From contig JACZJN010000031.1 in the NCBI GenBank assembly GCA_014860565.1, positions 1-64,000 of the forward strand: DNA of 64,000 nt, read 5' to 3'. Of this stretch, positions 48,348-55,518 are shown piece after piece. The translations under genes and the position numbers were made by a program. Every line of letters begins with the position of its first letter. Within the stretch, counting starts at the first letter, position 1. The stretch is from Bacteroidota bacterium (lineage in GTDB: Bacteria > Bacteroidota > Ignavibacteria > SZUA-365). The notes beneath the pieces were generated by a model, which searched no databases, had not been told where the DNA came from, and worked only from the letters and a program-made list of their open reading frames with translations.

Positions 48348-48998
48348 TCAGTTGAGACGGAACTTCACCGGCACGGACACTTTCACGTTCACGGGCTTGC
48401 CGCGCTGCTGTCCGGGATTGAAGCGCACTTTCTTCACGGCTTCCATTGCCGCTTCGTCGCAGCCGCCGCCGATGCCGCGGATAACATCGGTACCGGTGAC
48501 GACACCATCCTTGTTCACATACGCCAGCACGATGACCGTACCTTCGACGCCTGCACGGATGGCGAGGTCAGGATACACGAGGTTTTTCTTCACGGCGTCG
48601 AGTCCGCCGATAATGGTGGGGGGATCCTCGACCACTTCGAAATACACTTCCTCTTCCTGAACTTCCTTCTTTGCGGGAGGCGCCTTCGGCGCTTCCATCA
48701 CCTCGGTCTGATCGAGCTCCGAGCTGATGTCGATGTCTTCAATGGCATCGGAATTCGGGGCTTCGATGGGGATCGGCGGTCGCGGCGGAGGAGGCGGACG
48801 GTTTTCCTGACGCGTGTTGTCGATGTCCTGCACGTTCACGATTTCCTGTGACGCTTCGATGGCGACGGCTTCTTTCTCCAGATTCGGGAAGAAGGCAAAG
48901 GCAGCCGTCACGATCAGGAGTGCGATGATCAGCGAAATTTCGAAGTACCGCCGTGTCTTCGCCCTGATATCGGCTTTGGGGGTTTTTTCGAGAGCCAT
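48348..48998 (-). CDS. tonB: TonB energy-transducing protein
   Basis: 216 residues from 'MALEKTPKADIRAKTRRYFE'. One N-terminal membrane span (about 20-40, 'ISLIIALLIVTAAFAFFPNL') is followed by a Pro-rich periplasmic spacer ('RPPPPPRPPIPIEAP') and a C-terminal TonB domain ('YPDLAIRAGVEGTVIVLAYV', ending 'VPVKFRLN'). TonB passes proton-motive energy from ExbB/ExbD to outer membrane receptors. The leader is driven by a near-consensus promoter at 49054. ExbB/D genes are not adjacent. The N-terminal layout is typical of Bacteroidota-type TonB. Confidence 0.93.
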   Translation of the reverse strand: MALEKTPKADIRAKTRRYFEISLIIALLIVTAAFAFFPNLEKEAVAIEASQEIVNVQDIDNTRQENRPPPPPRPPIPIEAPNSDAIEDIDISSELDQTEVMEAPKAPPAKKEVQEEEVYFEVVEDPPTIIGGLDAVKKNLVYPDLAIRAGVEGTVIVLAYVNKDGVVTGTDVIRGIGGGCDEAAMEAVKKVRFNPGQQRGKPVNVKVSVPVKFRLN

Positions 48999-49053
48999 CG
49001 TGTAATCCTGTGAAAATTTCTTGAAGGAAAATTGTACGCAGTACAGGTATAAC

Positions 49054-49082
49054 AATATAGCGCGCACGTTGAGGATTGTCAA
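49054..49082 (-). promoter_or_regulatory. Near-consensus sigma-70 promoter of tonB
   Basis: On the minus strand TTGACA, 17-bp spacer, TATATT: perfect -35 and 5/6 -10. The start would be near 49047, giving a leader of about 50 nt before the ATG at 48998. Confidence 0.85.
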
Positions 49083-49208
49083 TAAGGATTTCTACCCCCG
49101 AAAGCGGCAATGGTTCCTGAAAACTGCACTTTTTTCGCTTTACCGTCAGGAGGGCAACGCGCGCGCATGCCTGAAATCCCTGACCGAAAAAGAAACTCAC
49201 GATGTCGG

Positions 49209-49238
49209 TTGCTTTTTTGGAAACAACGGACCTATATT
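49209..49238 (+). promoter_or_regulatory. Promoter of tRNA-Leu
   Basis: TTGCTT, 18-bp spacer, TATATT, ending 9 nt before the mature tRNA 5' end. It is divergent from the tonB promoter. Confidence 0.65.
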
Positions 49239-49247
49239 TGTGTTCTT

Positions 49248-49334
49248 GCCTGGATGGCGGAATTGGCAGACGCGCTACATTCAGGGTGTAGTGTCCGCAA
49301 GGGCGTGCAGGTTCGACTCCTGTTCCAGGCACCA
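49248..49334 (+). tRNA. tRNA-Leu (anticodon CAG)
   Basis: An 87-nt cloverleaf with acceptor GCCTGGA/TCCAGGC, class II long variable arm, anticodon stem CTACA/TGTAG with loop TTCAGGG (anticodon CAG, reads CUG) and T-loop GTTCGACTC. The CCA end is encoded (49332-49334). A terminator follows immediately. Confidence 0.96.
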
Positions 49335-49339
49335 AAGCT

Positions 49340-49371
49340 CCCCGAGATGATGAATCTCGGGGATTTTTTTT
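49340..49371 (+). terminator. Rho-independent terminator of tRNA-Leu
   Basis: CCCCGAGAT (49340-49348) pairs with ATCTCGGGG (49354-49362), followed by eight T. Confidence 0.95.
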
Positions 49372-49393
49372 CGTTATTGCAGGGAAGAGTAAC

Positions 49394-49420
49394 CACGGAT
49401 TACACAGATCGCACAGATGG
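49394..49420 (+). repeat. 9-bp tandem repeat reaching into the uridine kinase start
   Basis: Three copies of a 9-bp unit (CACGGATTA, CACAGATCG, CACAGATGG) lie head to tail. The last copy contains the ATG used as the start of the kinase gene. Confidence 0.65.
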
Positions 49421-50076
49421 CTGATAAAACAACTATACGGCAATTCCGGGACGGCTGCATCGTCATCGGTGTGGCGGGAGGCAGCGGTTCGGGAAAGACG
49501 ACGCTGTGCCATCGCATCGTCGATCGCATGGGCGACGACAGGGTGCTGCTGTTCCAGCATGACGCGTACTATCACGACCTCGCTCGCATGCCGGTGCCCG
49601 ATCCGGCACGCATCAATTACGATCATCCCGACTCGCTCGAGACGGACCTGTGCGCCGCACAGCTGGCGGATCTGCGACGGGGACATTCCGTCGCCCAGCC
49701 GGTGTACGATTTTTCCACGCACCGCCGCACGGCGGAGACGCGTCTGCTCGAGCCGCATCCGGTCATTCTCGTCGAGGGAATACTCGTGCTCGCCGAACCC
49801 GCACTGCGCGAGCACATGGACCTGAAGATCTTTGTCGACGCCGACGCCGACGTGTGCATCCTTCGCCGCATGGAACGCGACATCAGCGAACGCGGACGAA
49901 CGCTCGCCTCCGTGCGCGACCAGTATTACCATACGGTGCGTCCGAGTTTTGAGCAGTTCGTCGCCCCCAGCAAACGGCATGCGGATATCATCATCCCGCA
50001 CGGCGGCGAGAATGATGCCGCCGTCGCCGTTATCGCCGCCTATATCGAGCGCTCGGCTTCGCCTCGCGCGATGTAG
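49417..50076 (+). CDS. udk: Uridine kinase
   Basis: 219 residues. The P-loop 'GVAGGSGSGKTT' is at about 18-29, then 'LFQHDAYYHDLARMP', 'NYDHPDSLETDL' and 'VILVEGILVL', all typical of uridine kinases. These phosphorylate uridine and cytidine to UMP and CMP in pyrimidine salvage. The length is standard. The start ATG falls inside a 9-bp tandem repeat and lacks a clear ribosome-binding site, so the extreme N-terminus is uncertain. A 30-bp perfect palindrome lies 22 bp after the stop. The gene follows tRNA-Leu but is separated from it by a terminator. Confidence 0.93.
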   Translation: MADKTTIRQFRDGCIVIGVAGGSGSGKTTLCHRIVDRMGDDRVLLFQHDAYYHDLARMPVPDPARINYDHPDSLETDLCAAQLADLRRGHSVAQPVYDFSTHRRTAETRLLEPHPVILVEGILVLAEPALREHMDLKIFVDADADVCILRRMERDISERGRTLASVRDQYYHTVRPSFEQFVAPSKRHADIIIPHGGENDAAVAVIAAYIERSASPRAM

Positions 50077-50098
50077 GAGATGCTTTCAACATCACGTG

Positions 50099-50128
50099 TG
50101 TAGGGGCGCAGCATGCTGCGCCCCTACA
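50099..50128. repeat. Perfect 30-bp palindrome
   Basis: TGTAGGGGCGCAGCA joined directly to its reverse complement. The GGGGCGCAGCATGCTGCGCC core looks like a REP-type palindromic element; no T-tract follows. It lies between the uridine kinase and methyltransferase genes. Confidence 0.85.
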
Positions 50129-50197
50129 TAGAGAAATGCACAAACACTTTCAAGCTTACACGCGCCCTTTCGCAACAAACACTGAGCCTCCCCTCCC

Positions 50198-51043
50198 ATG
50201 AAAAAAGATCTCTTCCCCTTTCATCTCACTCCGGGCGGCCCGCGGCTGACGCGCGCGATGCTCGCGCAACTGCCGACGGAACTACGCGAGGATCCAGAGG
50301 CGGCGCTGCTGCTGATGGGCTGCCGCATGGGCGAGAATGCGCTCGGCCTCGCCGAGTATTTCGCAGGACGCATTGTGGGCATCGAGGAGGACTCGGAATC
50401 CATTTTCTATGCCAAAATGGCGGCAACGGAGATGGGACTTTCGACGCGCGTTTCACTTCAGTTCATGTCGCCCGTTGCGACGAATTTCCGTCCGGACCAG
50501 TTCAACGTCATCGTGCTCGAGGGCGTTTTCTCGAGCTACGCACCGGGCCGCGTACTAAAGGAAGCCATGCGGATTCTTCCCGACGGCGGCTGGCTGCTGG
50601 CTTCCGATTCGTGCTGGCTGGAAGCGGGCGTCCCGACCTACATACGCGATGTCTGGGAGAGTCCCGATCACAAGATCCTCACCCCTCCGGATGTGCGTAC
50701 GTTGGTCGAGGAACGCGGCTGCACCGTCCTGCAGCTGCAGGAAGAATCCGCCGCGCTCGGCCCATTCTACCGCCAGTTCCAGGAGACCGTCCGGGGTATC
50801 ACAAAAAACCGCTTCGAGGGAATGAAGCATCAGAAGGCGCTGGTGAAGCATTACAAACACGAGATCGACGTCTACCACAAGAATGGCGGCGACCGCTACA
50901 TGGGGTATTTCAGTCTGGTGGCCCGCAAGGGTGACTACGCGGAAAGCACGCTTCCGCAACCCGAGGAACATCATACAGCGGAAATTCCACTGCCCGCACA
51001 GCCGGAATCCGGAGAGCCGCGGACTGGCGAAGCCACGGATTAA
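50198..51043 (+). CDS. Class I SAM-dependent methyltransferase
   Basis: 281 residues. The SAM-binding motif I region is 'LLLMGCRMGENALGLAEYF' (about 38-56), with the acidic 'GIEEDSESIFYAK' at the end of strand 2 and 'FNVIVLEGVFSSYAPGRVL' as motif IV. 'EAMRILPDGGWLLASDSCW' matches the post-IV region of Methyltransf_11/25 enzymes. The C-terminal 30 residues are Pro/Glu-rich and probably disordered. The substrate cannot be told from the sequence. It stands between two repeat-containing gaps and converges on ftsX. Confidence 0.8.
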   Translation: MKKDLFPFHLTPGGPRLTRAMLAQLPTELREDPEAALLLMGCRMGENALGLAEYFAGRIVGIEEDSESIFYAKMAATEMGLSTRVSLQFMSPVATNFRPDQFNVIVLEGVFSSYAPGRVLKEAMRILPDGGWLLASDSCWLEAGVPTYIRDVWESPDHKILTPPDVRTLVEERGCTVLQLQEESAALGPFYRQFQETVRGITKNRFEGMKHQKALVKHYKHEIDVYHKNGGDRYMGYFSLVARKGDYAESTLPQPEEHHTAEIPLPAQPESGEPRTGEATD

Positions 51044-51057
51044 GAACTGCGCACAGG

Positions 51058-51120
51058 CAGCGAAAGGGAGTCCCGAAGGGACGGCCCTCGCGCAACCCGG
51101 AGTGCAAGCTCCGCGACTCA
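51058..51120. repeat. Structured palindromic element between convergent genes
   Basis: GTCCC-gaa-GGGAC nests inside a larger GCGA/TCGC stem, followed by a second small hairpin CGGAG-tgcaag-CTCCG. The element runs up to the ftsX stop codon and probably terminates both convergent genes, or is a dispersed palindromic repeat. Confidence 0.45.
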
Positions 51121-52002
51121 GGCGTGCTGTACGAGCGCTTCCTTCAGGAAGCGTCCGATGGAGATCACCGAGCCGATGAATCCGAGCACAGCGCCGGCGA
51201 TGATCAACCCGATGTAGTACCCAAAGCTGACGCCAATGTTCACAAGCAGATCCTCCGAGAGCGGCTGGATGAAAAACGTGAACACGATGTCGATGAGCAG
51301 AGAGGCGATGATCCCGCCGACGAGTCCGTGAAACGCTCCCTCGATCAGGAAGGGGAGCCGTATCAGCATCGGCGTCGCGCCGACGAGCTTCATCGTGCGG
51401 ATGATGTGGCGTTTGGCGTATATGGTCAGGCGGATCGTATTGGCCACGAGAATGATCGCGCTGAGTGCGAGAATTAATCCGATGAAGACGGCCGCGTAGC
51501 TGAAGGCCCGCGCGCGGCGGTCGATCAGCTGCAGCAGCTGCTTGCGGTAATGCACGCTCTCAACCAGCTGCAGTTTCTCCACCCGCGCCGCGATCAGTTG
51601 CACGCTGTCGGCGTTGTTGTAGCCTTCCTGAATGGAAAGGCGGTAGCTCTGCGGCAACGGATTGTCGTCGAGAATGTCGTCGAAGCTTTCCCCGAAATCC
51701 CGTTTGAATATTTTCGCCGCGTCCTCTTTCGAAACGAAGGTGACTTCCTCGACCCCGGGAATATTGCTCAGAATGCGCGTCATCCCCTCCTGTTGACTTT
51801 CACTCATTTCCGTTTCGAGGAACACCTCGAGATCCACCCGCGAGCGGATCTGCTCGACGAACGTGGTGAAGTTCATCGTGATGATCACGAAAACGCCGAG
51901 CAGCAATAGCGAAATGCTCACCGTGAAGACGGTGATCAGCGAGGCGGACCGATTCCGCCTGAATCCCGCAAAACTTTCTTTCAGCGTGTAGGAAACACTC
52001 AT
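51118..52002 (-). CDS. ftsX: Cell division protein FtsX (permease-like)
   Basis: 294 residues from 'MSVSYTLKESFAGFRRNRSA'. There are four membrane spans: one N-terminal (about 22-44), then three in the FtsX permease core ('AVFIGLILALSAIILVANTI', 'GAFHGLVGGIIASLLIDIVF', 'YYIGLIIAGAVLGFIGSVIS'). A periplasmic domain sits between the first and second ('VDLEVFLETEMSESQQEGM'), with 'IKFK'-type cytoplasmic motifs such as 'RHIIRTMKLVGATP'. FtsX with FtsE activates peptidoglycan hydrolases at the septum. No ftsE gene is adjacent, which is unusual, since the two are normally cotranscribed. Confidence 0.93.
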   Translation of the reverse strand: MSVSYTLKESFAGFRRNRSASLITVFTVSISLLLLGVFVIITMNFTTFVEQIRSRVDLEVFLETEMSESQQEGMTRILSNIPGVEEVTFVSKEDAAKIFKRDFGESFDDILDDNPLPQSYRLSIQEGYNNADSVQLIAARVEKLQLVESVHYRKQLLQLIDRRARAFSYAAVFIGLILALSAIILVANTIRLTIYAKRHIIRTMKLVGATPMLIRLPFLIEGAFHGLVGGIIASLLIDIVFTFFIQPLSEDLLVNIGVSFGYYIGLIIAGAVLGFIGSVISIGRFLKEALVQHA

Positions 52003-52057
52003 GCGGCCACAGTTTGTCAATTTTCAAGCTAGGTGTTTGTCACGGATTCTGCAAGAA

Positions 52058-52159
52058 GGACGTAGGACATTGGACATAGGACATAGGAGTACCTTGAAGT
52101 CAATCGTCCCCTTCCGTCGCCGAAGGCGACGTCCTACATCCTACGTCCTATGTCGTATA
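52058..52159. repeat. Inverted pair of heptanucleotide arrays
   Basis: Four 7-bp units of CATAGGA/CGTAGGA type at 52058-52088 face four inverted units at 52132-52159, across a 43-bp spacer that includes a perfect CGTCGCC-gaa-GGCGACG hairpin (52115-52131). The arrays lie between the divergent ftsX and mazG genes. Confidence 0.75.
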
Positions 52160-52239
52160 TCCGCTTTCTGCTCCAGCGATTTTTAACTAGCTTGAACAGA
52201 GCGAAACAGACTTGTCCAACAAACTCCCCGGAAGCCCTC

Positions 52240-53007
52240 ATGCACCCTCATACATTCGACGAACTGCTTTCCATCATGCAACGACTGCGGAAAGAGTGTC
52301 CGTGGGACCGTGAACAGACGAACGACTCGATCAAGGGACACACGATCGAGGAGGCGTACGAAGTAGTGGAAGCGATCGATCACGGCAACGACCACGACCT
52401 GCGGCACGAGCTGGGCGACCTGCTGCTGCACGTGGTGTTCCACAGCCGGATCGCCGAGGAGGAGGGACGCTTCGACATCAACGACGTGCTCGGCGCGATC
52501 ATCGAGAAACTCGTGCGGCGCCATCCGCATATCTTCGGCGACACGAAGGTGGAGGATTCCGCCGAGGTGCTCAAGAACTGGGAGCAGATCAAGATGGAGG
52601 AAGGACGCGAGTCGGTGATCGACGGCGTGCCACGTTCCCTGCCCGCGCTGCTCAAGGCGCATCGCATGCAGGACAAGGCCTCGAAGATCGGCTTCGACTG
52701 GGAACATCGCGAGGACGTCTGGAAGAAAGTGCAGGAAGAACTCGAGGAACTGCGCGACGCTGTCGAGCGTCGCAACGGCAGCGATATGGAAGAGGAAGTC
52801 GGGGACCTGCTCTTCTCCATCGTCAACTTCACGCGCTTCATCAAGGTCAATCCAGAGGATGCCCTGCGCCGCACGATCGACAAGTTCGACCGCCGCTTCC
52901 GCCATGTCGAACGCCGTGTTCGCGAGGCGGGTATCGAACCCCGCAACGCCACCCTCGAGGAGATGGACCGCTACTGGGACGAAGCAAAGGCCGCGGAACG
53001 GGGATAG
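52240..53007 (+). CDS. mazG: MazG nucleoside triphosphate pyrophosphohydrolase
   Basis: 255 residues from 'MHPHTFDELLSIMQRLRKEC', with GGAAG upstream; the ORF reaching back to 52150 starts in the repeat. Two tandem MazG domains are visible: 'CPWDREQTNDSIKGHTIEEA' with 'HELGDLLLHVVFHSRIAEEE', and 'WKKVQEELEELRDAVE' with 'EEEVGDLLFSIVNFTRFI', carrying the E-x-x-E and E-x-x-D metal-binding sets. MazG hydrolyses NTPs to NMP and pyrophosphate, cleaning abnormal nucleotides and lowering ppGpp during stress. The length and layout match E. coli-type two-domain MazG. It converges on waaA. Confidence 0.95.
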   Translation: MHPHTFDELLSIMQRLRKECPWDREQTNDSIKGHTIEEAYEVVEAIDHGNDHDLRHELGDLLLHVVFHSRIAEEEGRFDINDVLGAIIEKLVRRHPHIFGDTKVEDSAEVLKNWEQIKMEEGRESVIDGVPRSLPALLKAHRMQDKASKIGFDWEHREDVWKKVQEELEELRDAVERRNGSDMEEEVGDLLFSIVNFTRFIKVNPEDALRRTIDKFDRRFRHVERRVREAGIEPRNATLEEMDRYWDEAKAAERG

Positions 53008-53014
53008 GCTGACA

Positions 53015-54286
53015 TTATTTGATCATCGGGAGGAGACGGGTGAGGATGTGGGCGGTGGAGCCGGAGCGCTCGGCGACAAAACGACCGGCTGCGGTGCCGG
53101 TACTGACGCGGAGGATTTCGTCGGTGAGGAGGGCCCGGAGCGTGGATTCTATTTCTTCCCGCGAACGCACGATGAATCCACCGCCGGCTTCCGCAAGCTC
53201 GCGCGCTTCCTGGCTGTTGCCGATTTTCGGACCGTATAATACCGGAATGCCATACGCCGCGGGTTCGAGTGTGTTATGGACGTTGCTCTTGAATCCACCG
53301 CCGACAAAGGCAACGCTGGCCACGGCGTAGAGCGGAAGCAGGATGCCGATGCTGTCGACGATCAATACGCGCTCACCGTTCCATGACTGCAGGTAGGAAA
53401 ATCGAAGGGAAGGCACGCTGCCGTTGAGTCGATATTCGAGAAATTCAAGGTGGTCGATGGTGGGTTCGTGAGGAACGATCACACAAAGTAACCCCGGATC
53501 TTCCGCCAGAAGGGCGAAGAGCGCGGGAAGCAGTGCTTCCTCGTCCTCCGGCCAGCTGCTGCCGACGACGACGACCTTGCGTCCTTCAAGGATTTGCTGG
53601 GGCACGAGCATGCGCTTGCGTGAATGGGCGGCCTTGCCCGCGACGCGGTCATAGCGCGTGTCGCCCACTGCTTCGATCAGCGGGCGGTGCAGCTTCAGCT
53701 TCCTGAATACCGCCGCGTCGCTCTCCGATACCGTCAGAATCGCGTCCATGCTGTCGAACACATGCCGGTGGAAGCGGCGGATGAGCGGGAACAACCGTCC
53801 GGAATTCTCTCGCAGCGTTGCGTTGGCGAGCATGACCGGGATGCCCATGCGCTCGCAGGTCCAGATGTGATTCGGCCACACGTCGTAACGGATAAACACG
53901 GCGGCGGTCGGCTGCATCAGCGTGAGGAAGCGGCGCGCACGCCAGCGGGTGTCGAAGGGAATGTACACCACCGCGTCGACGGCGCGGTAGCGGAGATTGT
54001 TTTCGTAGCCGGAAGGGGAGAAAAACGAGGCGATGATAACCAGTTCGGGATCGCGCTCCCGAAGCGCCTCGATGATGGGCTTGGCCTGCTCGAACTCTCC
54101 CATGGAGGAGGCATGCACCCAGAGGCGGCGCCGACCGGGATTGTTGCGGATGAACACGCGCAGACGCTGCAGGGAGCTGTGGCGGCCCCGCAGTCCGCGG
54201 CGCACCTTGCGATTGAACAGCCACAGCACGCGAAACGCGAGCCACAGCGGCGGCAGAACCAGAACATTATAAAAGAATTTCCACAT
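53015..54286 (-). CDS. waaA: 3-deoxy-D-manno-octulosonic acid (Kdo) transferase
   Basis: 423 residues. An N-terminal membrane anchor lies at about 7-24. The catalytic region 'WVHASSMGEFEQAKP' (catalytic Glu at about 64), 'FFSPSGYENNLR', 'FIRYDVWPNHIW' and the nucleotide-sugar site 'FVGGGFKSNVHNTLEPAAYG' identify WaaA/KdtA of family GT30. It transfers Kdo from CMP-Kdo to lipid A at the inner face of the cytoplasmic membrane. The number of Kdo residues added cannot be predicted. The gene is divergent from the GT2 gene at 54481 and begins an envelope-biosynthesis region. Confidence 0.95.
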   Translation of the reverse strand: MWKFFYNVLVLPPLWLAFRVLWLFNRKVRRGLRGRHSSLQRLRVFIRNNPGRRRLWVHASSMGEFEQAKPIIEALRERDPELVIIASFFSPSGYENNLRYRAVDAVVYIPFDTRWRARRFLTLMQPTAAVFIRYDVWPNHIWTCERMGIPVMLANATLRENSGRLFPLIRRFHRHVFDSMDAILTVSESDAAVFRKLKLHRPLIEAVGDTRYDRVAGKAAHSRKRMLVPQQILEGRKVVVVGSSWPEDEEALLPALFALLAEDPGLLCVIVPHEPTIDHLEFLEYRLNGSVPSLRFSYLQSWNGERVLIVDSIGILLPLYAVASVAFVGGGFKSNVHNTLEPAAYGIPVLYGPKIGNSQEARELAEAGGGFIVRSREEIESTLRALLTDEILRVSTGTAAGRFVAERSGSTAHILTRLLPMIK

Positions 54287-54480
54287 GCGTCAGGGTTAGC
54301 GGAGAAGAGAGGGAGCGGAGTTGCCGTGCACGTGCATGTGCTCGTGCTCGCTTAATGTACTACTTTTCCCCCTTTGCATCTCAGCACCGATCCTGATATT
54401 TTTCATTTTTTGTATCAATCGGCAACCACGATTTGCAGACAGCGCACAATATTCCCTCCGCGGCGCAGAGCCAGGCGAAC

Positions 54481-55422
54481 ATGCAGGTGACGCATGACGT
54501 TGATATCTCGGTCGTCATACCGTCCTACAATGAAAAGGATTCCCTGCCCGAGCTTTCAGCCCGCCTTGACGAAGTGCTGTCCGCTCTCACTGCGCGATGG
54601 GAAGTGTGGTTCATCGACGACGGATCGCATGACGGTTCGCTGGAACTCATGCGCGAGCTGCATGGTCGGGACCCGCGCTTCAAAGTCGCGCGCTTCCGCC
54701 GCAACTACGGGAAATCAGCCGCGCTGGCGGTCGGATTCGAGCGGGCGGTCGGGCGCTATGTTATAACAATGGACGCGGACCTGCAGGACGATCCCGCCGA
54801 GATCCCGCTCCTCATCGAGAAGATCGAAGAGGGCTGGGACATGGTGTCGGGCTGGAAGAAAAAACGCTACGATCCGATTTCCAAGACCATTCCCTCGAAA
54901 TTCTTCAACTTCGTGACCGGAAAGATGTCCGGCATCCCGATTCATGATTTCAACTGCGGTCTCAAGGCATATCGGCAAGAGGTCGTGAAGGCAGTGAATA
55001 TTTACGGGGAGATGCATCGCTACATCCCCGTGCTGGCGAAGATGGCCGGCTTCACGGTCACCGAACTGGCGGTACAGCATCACCCGCGCAAGTATGGGCA
55101 TACGAAATTCGGCCTCAGCCGTTTTTTCAAGGGCTTTCTCGACTTGCTCACCGTCATGTTCACTTCCCGCTACACCCAGCGGCCGCTGCACGTCTTCGGC
55201 ACGCTCGGCGGCGCGATGCTGCTCGCGGGACTCGTGATCAACTCGTACCTGACGGTGGAATGGATGATGGGGTATCCGATGGGCGACCGGCCGATGCTGC
55301 TGCTCGGCGTACTCCTGATGCTTCTGGGCATACAACTGATCTCGACCGGACTTCTCGCCGAGATGATCACGAAATCCGATGCGAAAGCTGGTGATTATCA
55401 CATCAGCGAATTGCACGAATAA
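54481..55422 (+). CDS. Family 2 glycosyltransferase (polyprenyl-phosphate/DPM type)
   Basis: 313 residues from 'MQVTHDVDISVVIPSYNEKD'; the longer ORF from a TTG at 54433 adds nothing typical. GT2 motifs are 'SVVIPSYNEKDSLPEL', 'WFIDDGSHDGSLELM' and the metal-binding 'ITMDADLQDDPAEIP'. Two C-terminal membrane spans (about 230-300, 'GTLGGAMLLAGLVINSYL') place it with ArnC/GtrB-like enzymes. These load a sugar onto undecaprenyl phosphate for later transfer in the periplasm. The GT-C-like enzyme at 57830 could use that lipid-linked sugar. The sugar is unknown. Confidence 0.9.
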   Translation: MQVTHDVDISVVIPSYNEKDSLPELSARLDEVLSALTARWEVWFIDDGSHDGSLELMRELHGRDPRFKVARFRRNYGKSAALAVGFERAVGRYVITMDADLQDDPAEIPLLIEKIEEGWDMVSGWKKKRYDPISKTIPSKFFNFVTGKMSGIPIHDFNCGLKAYRQEVVKAVNIYGEMHRYIPVLAKMAGFTVTELAVQHHPRKYGHTKFGLSRFFKGFLDLLTVMFTSRYTQRPLHVFGTLGGAMLLAGLVINSYLTVEWMMGYPMGDRPMLLLGVLLMLLGIQLISTGLLAEMITKSDAKAGDYHISELHE

Positions 55423-55518
55423 TTCAAACCGCGCCAGCGCGCGATACTTCTTCGTCCGGCGGACGAGAACGGTCTCCGCCTGAGCACTCTCGGTCCCGGA
55501 CATACTACGACGAGTCAT

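Noticed and set aside
48739-50001. 420-residue minus-strand ORF
   Set aside because: It runs antisense through the start of tonB's neighbourhood, tRNA-Leu and uridine kinase. Its codons are the complement of genes with clear family motifs.
52058-52159. CRISPR-like array
   Set aside because: Units are 7 bp with no spacers, and no cas genes are present in the window.
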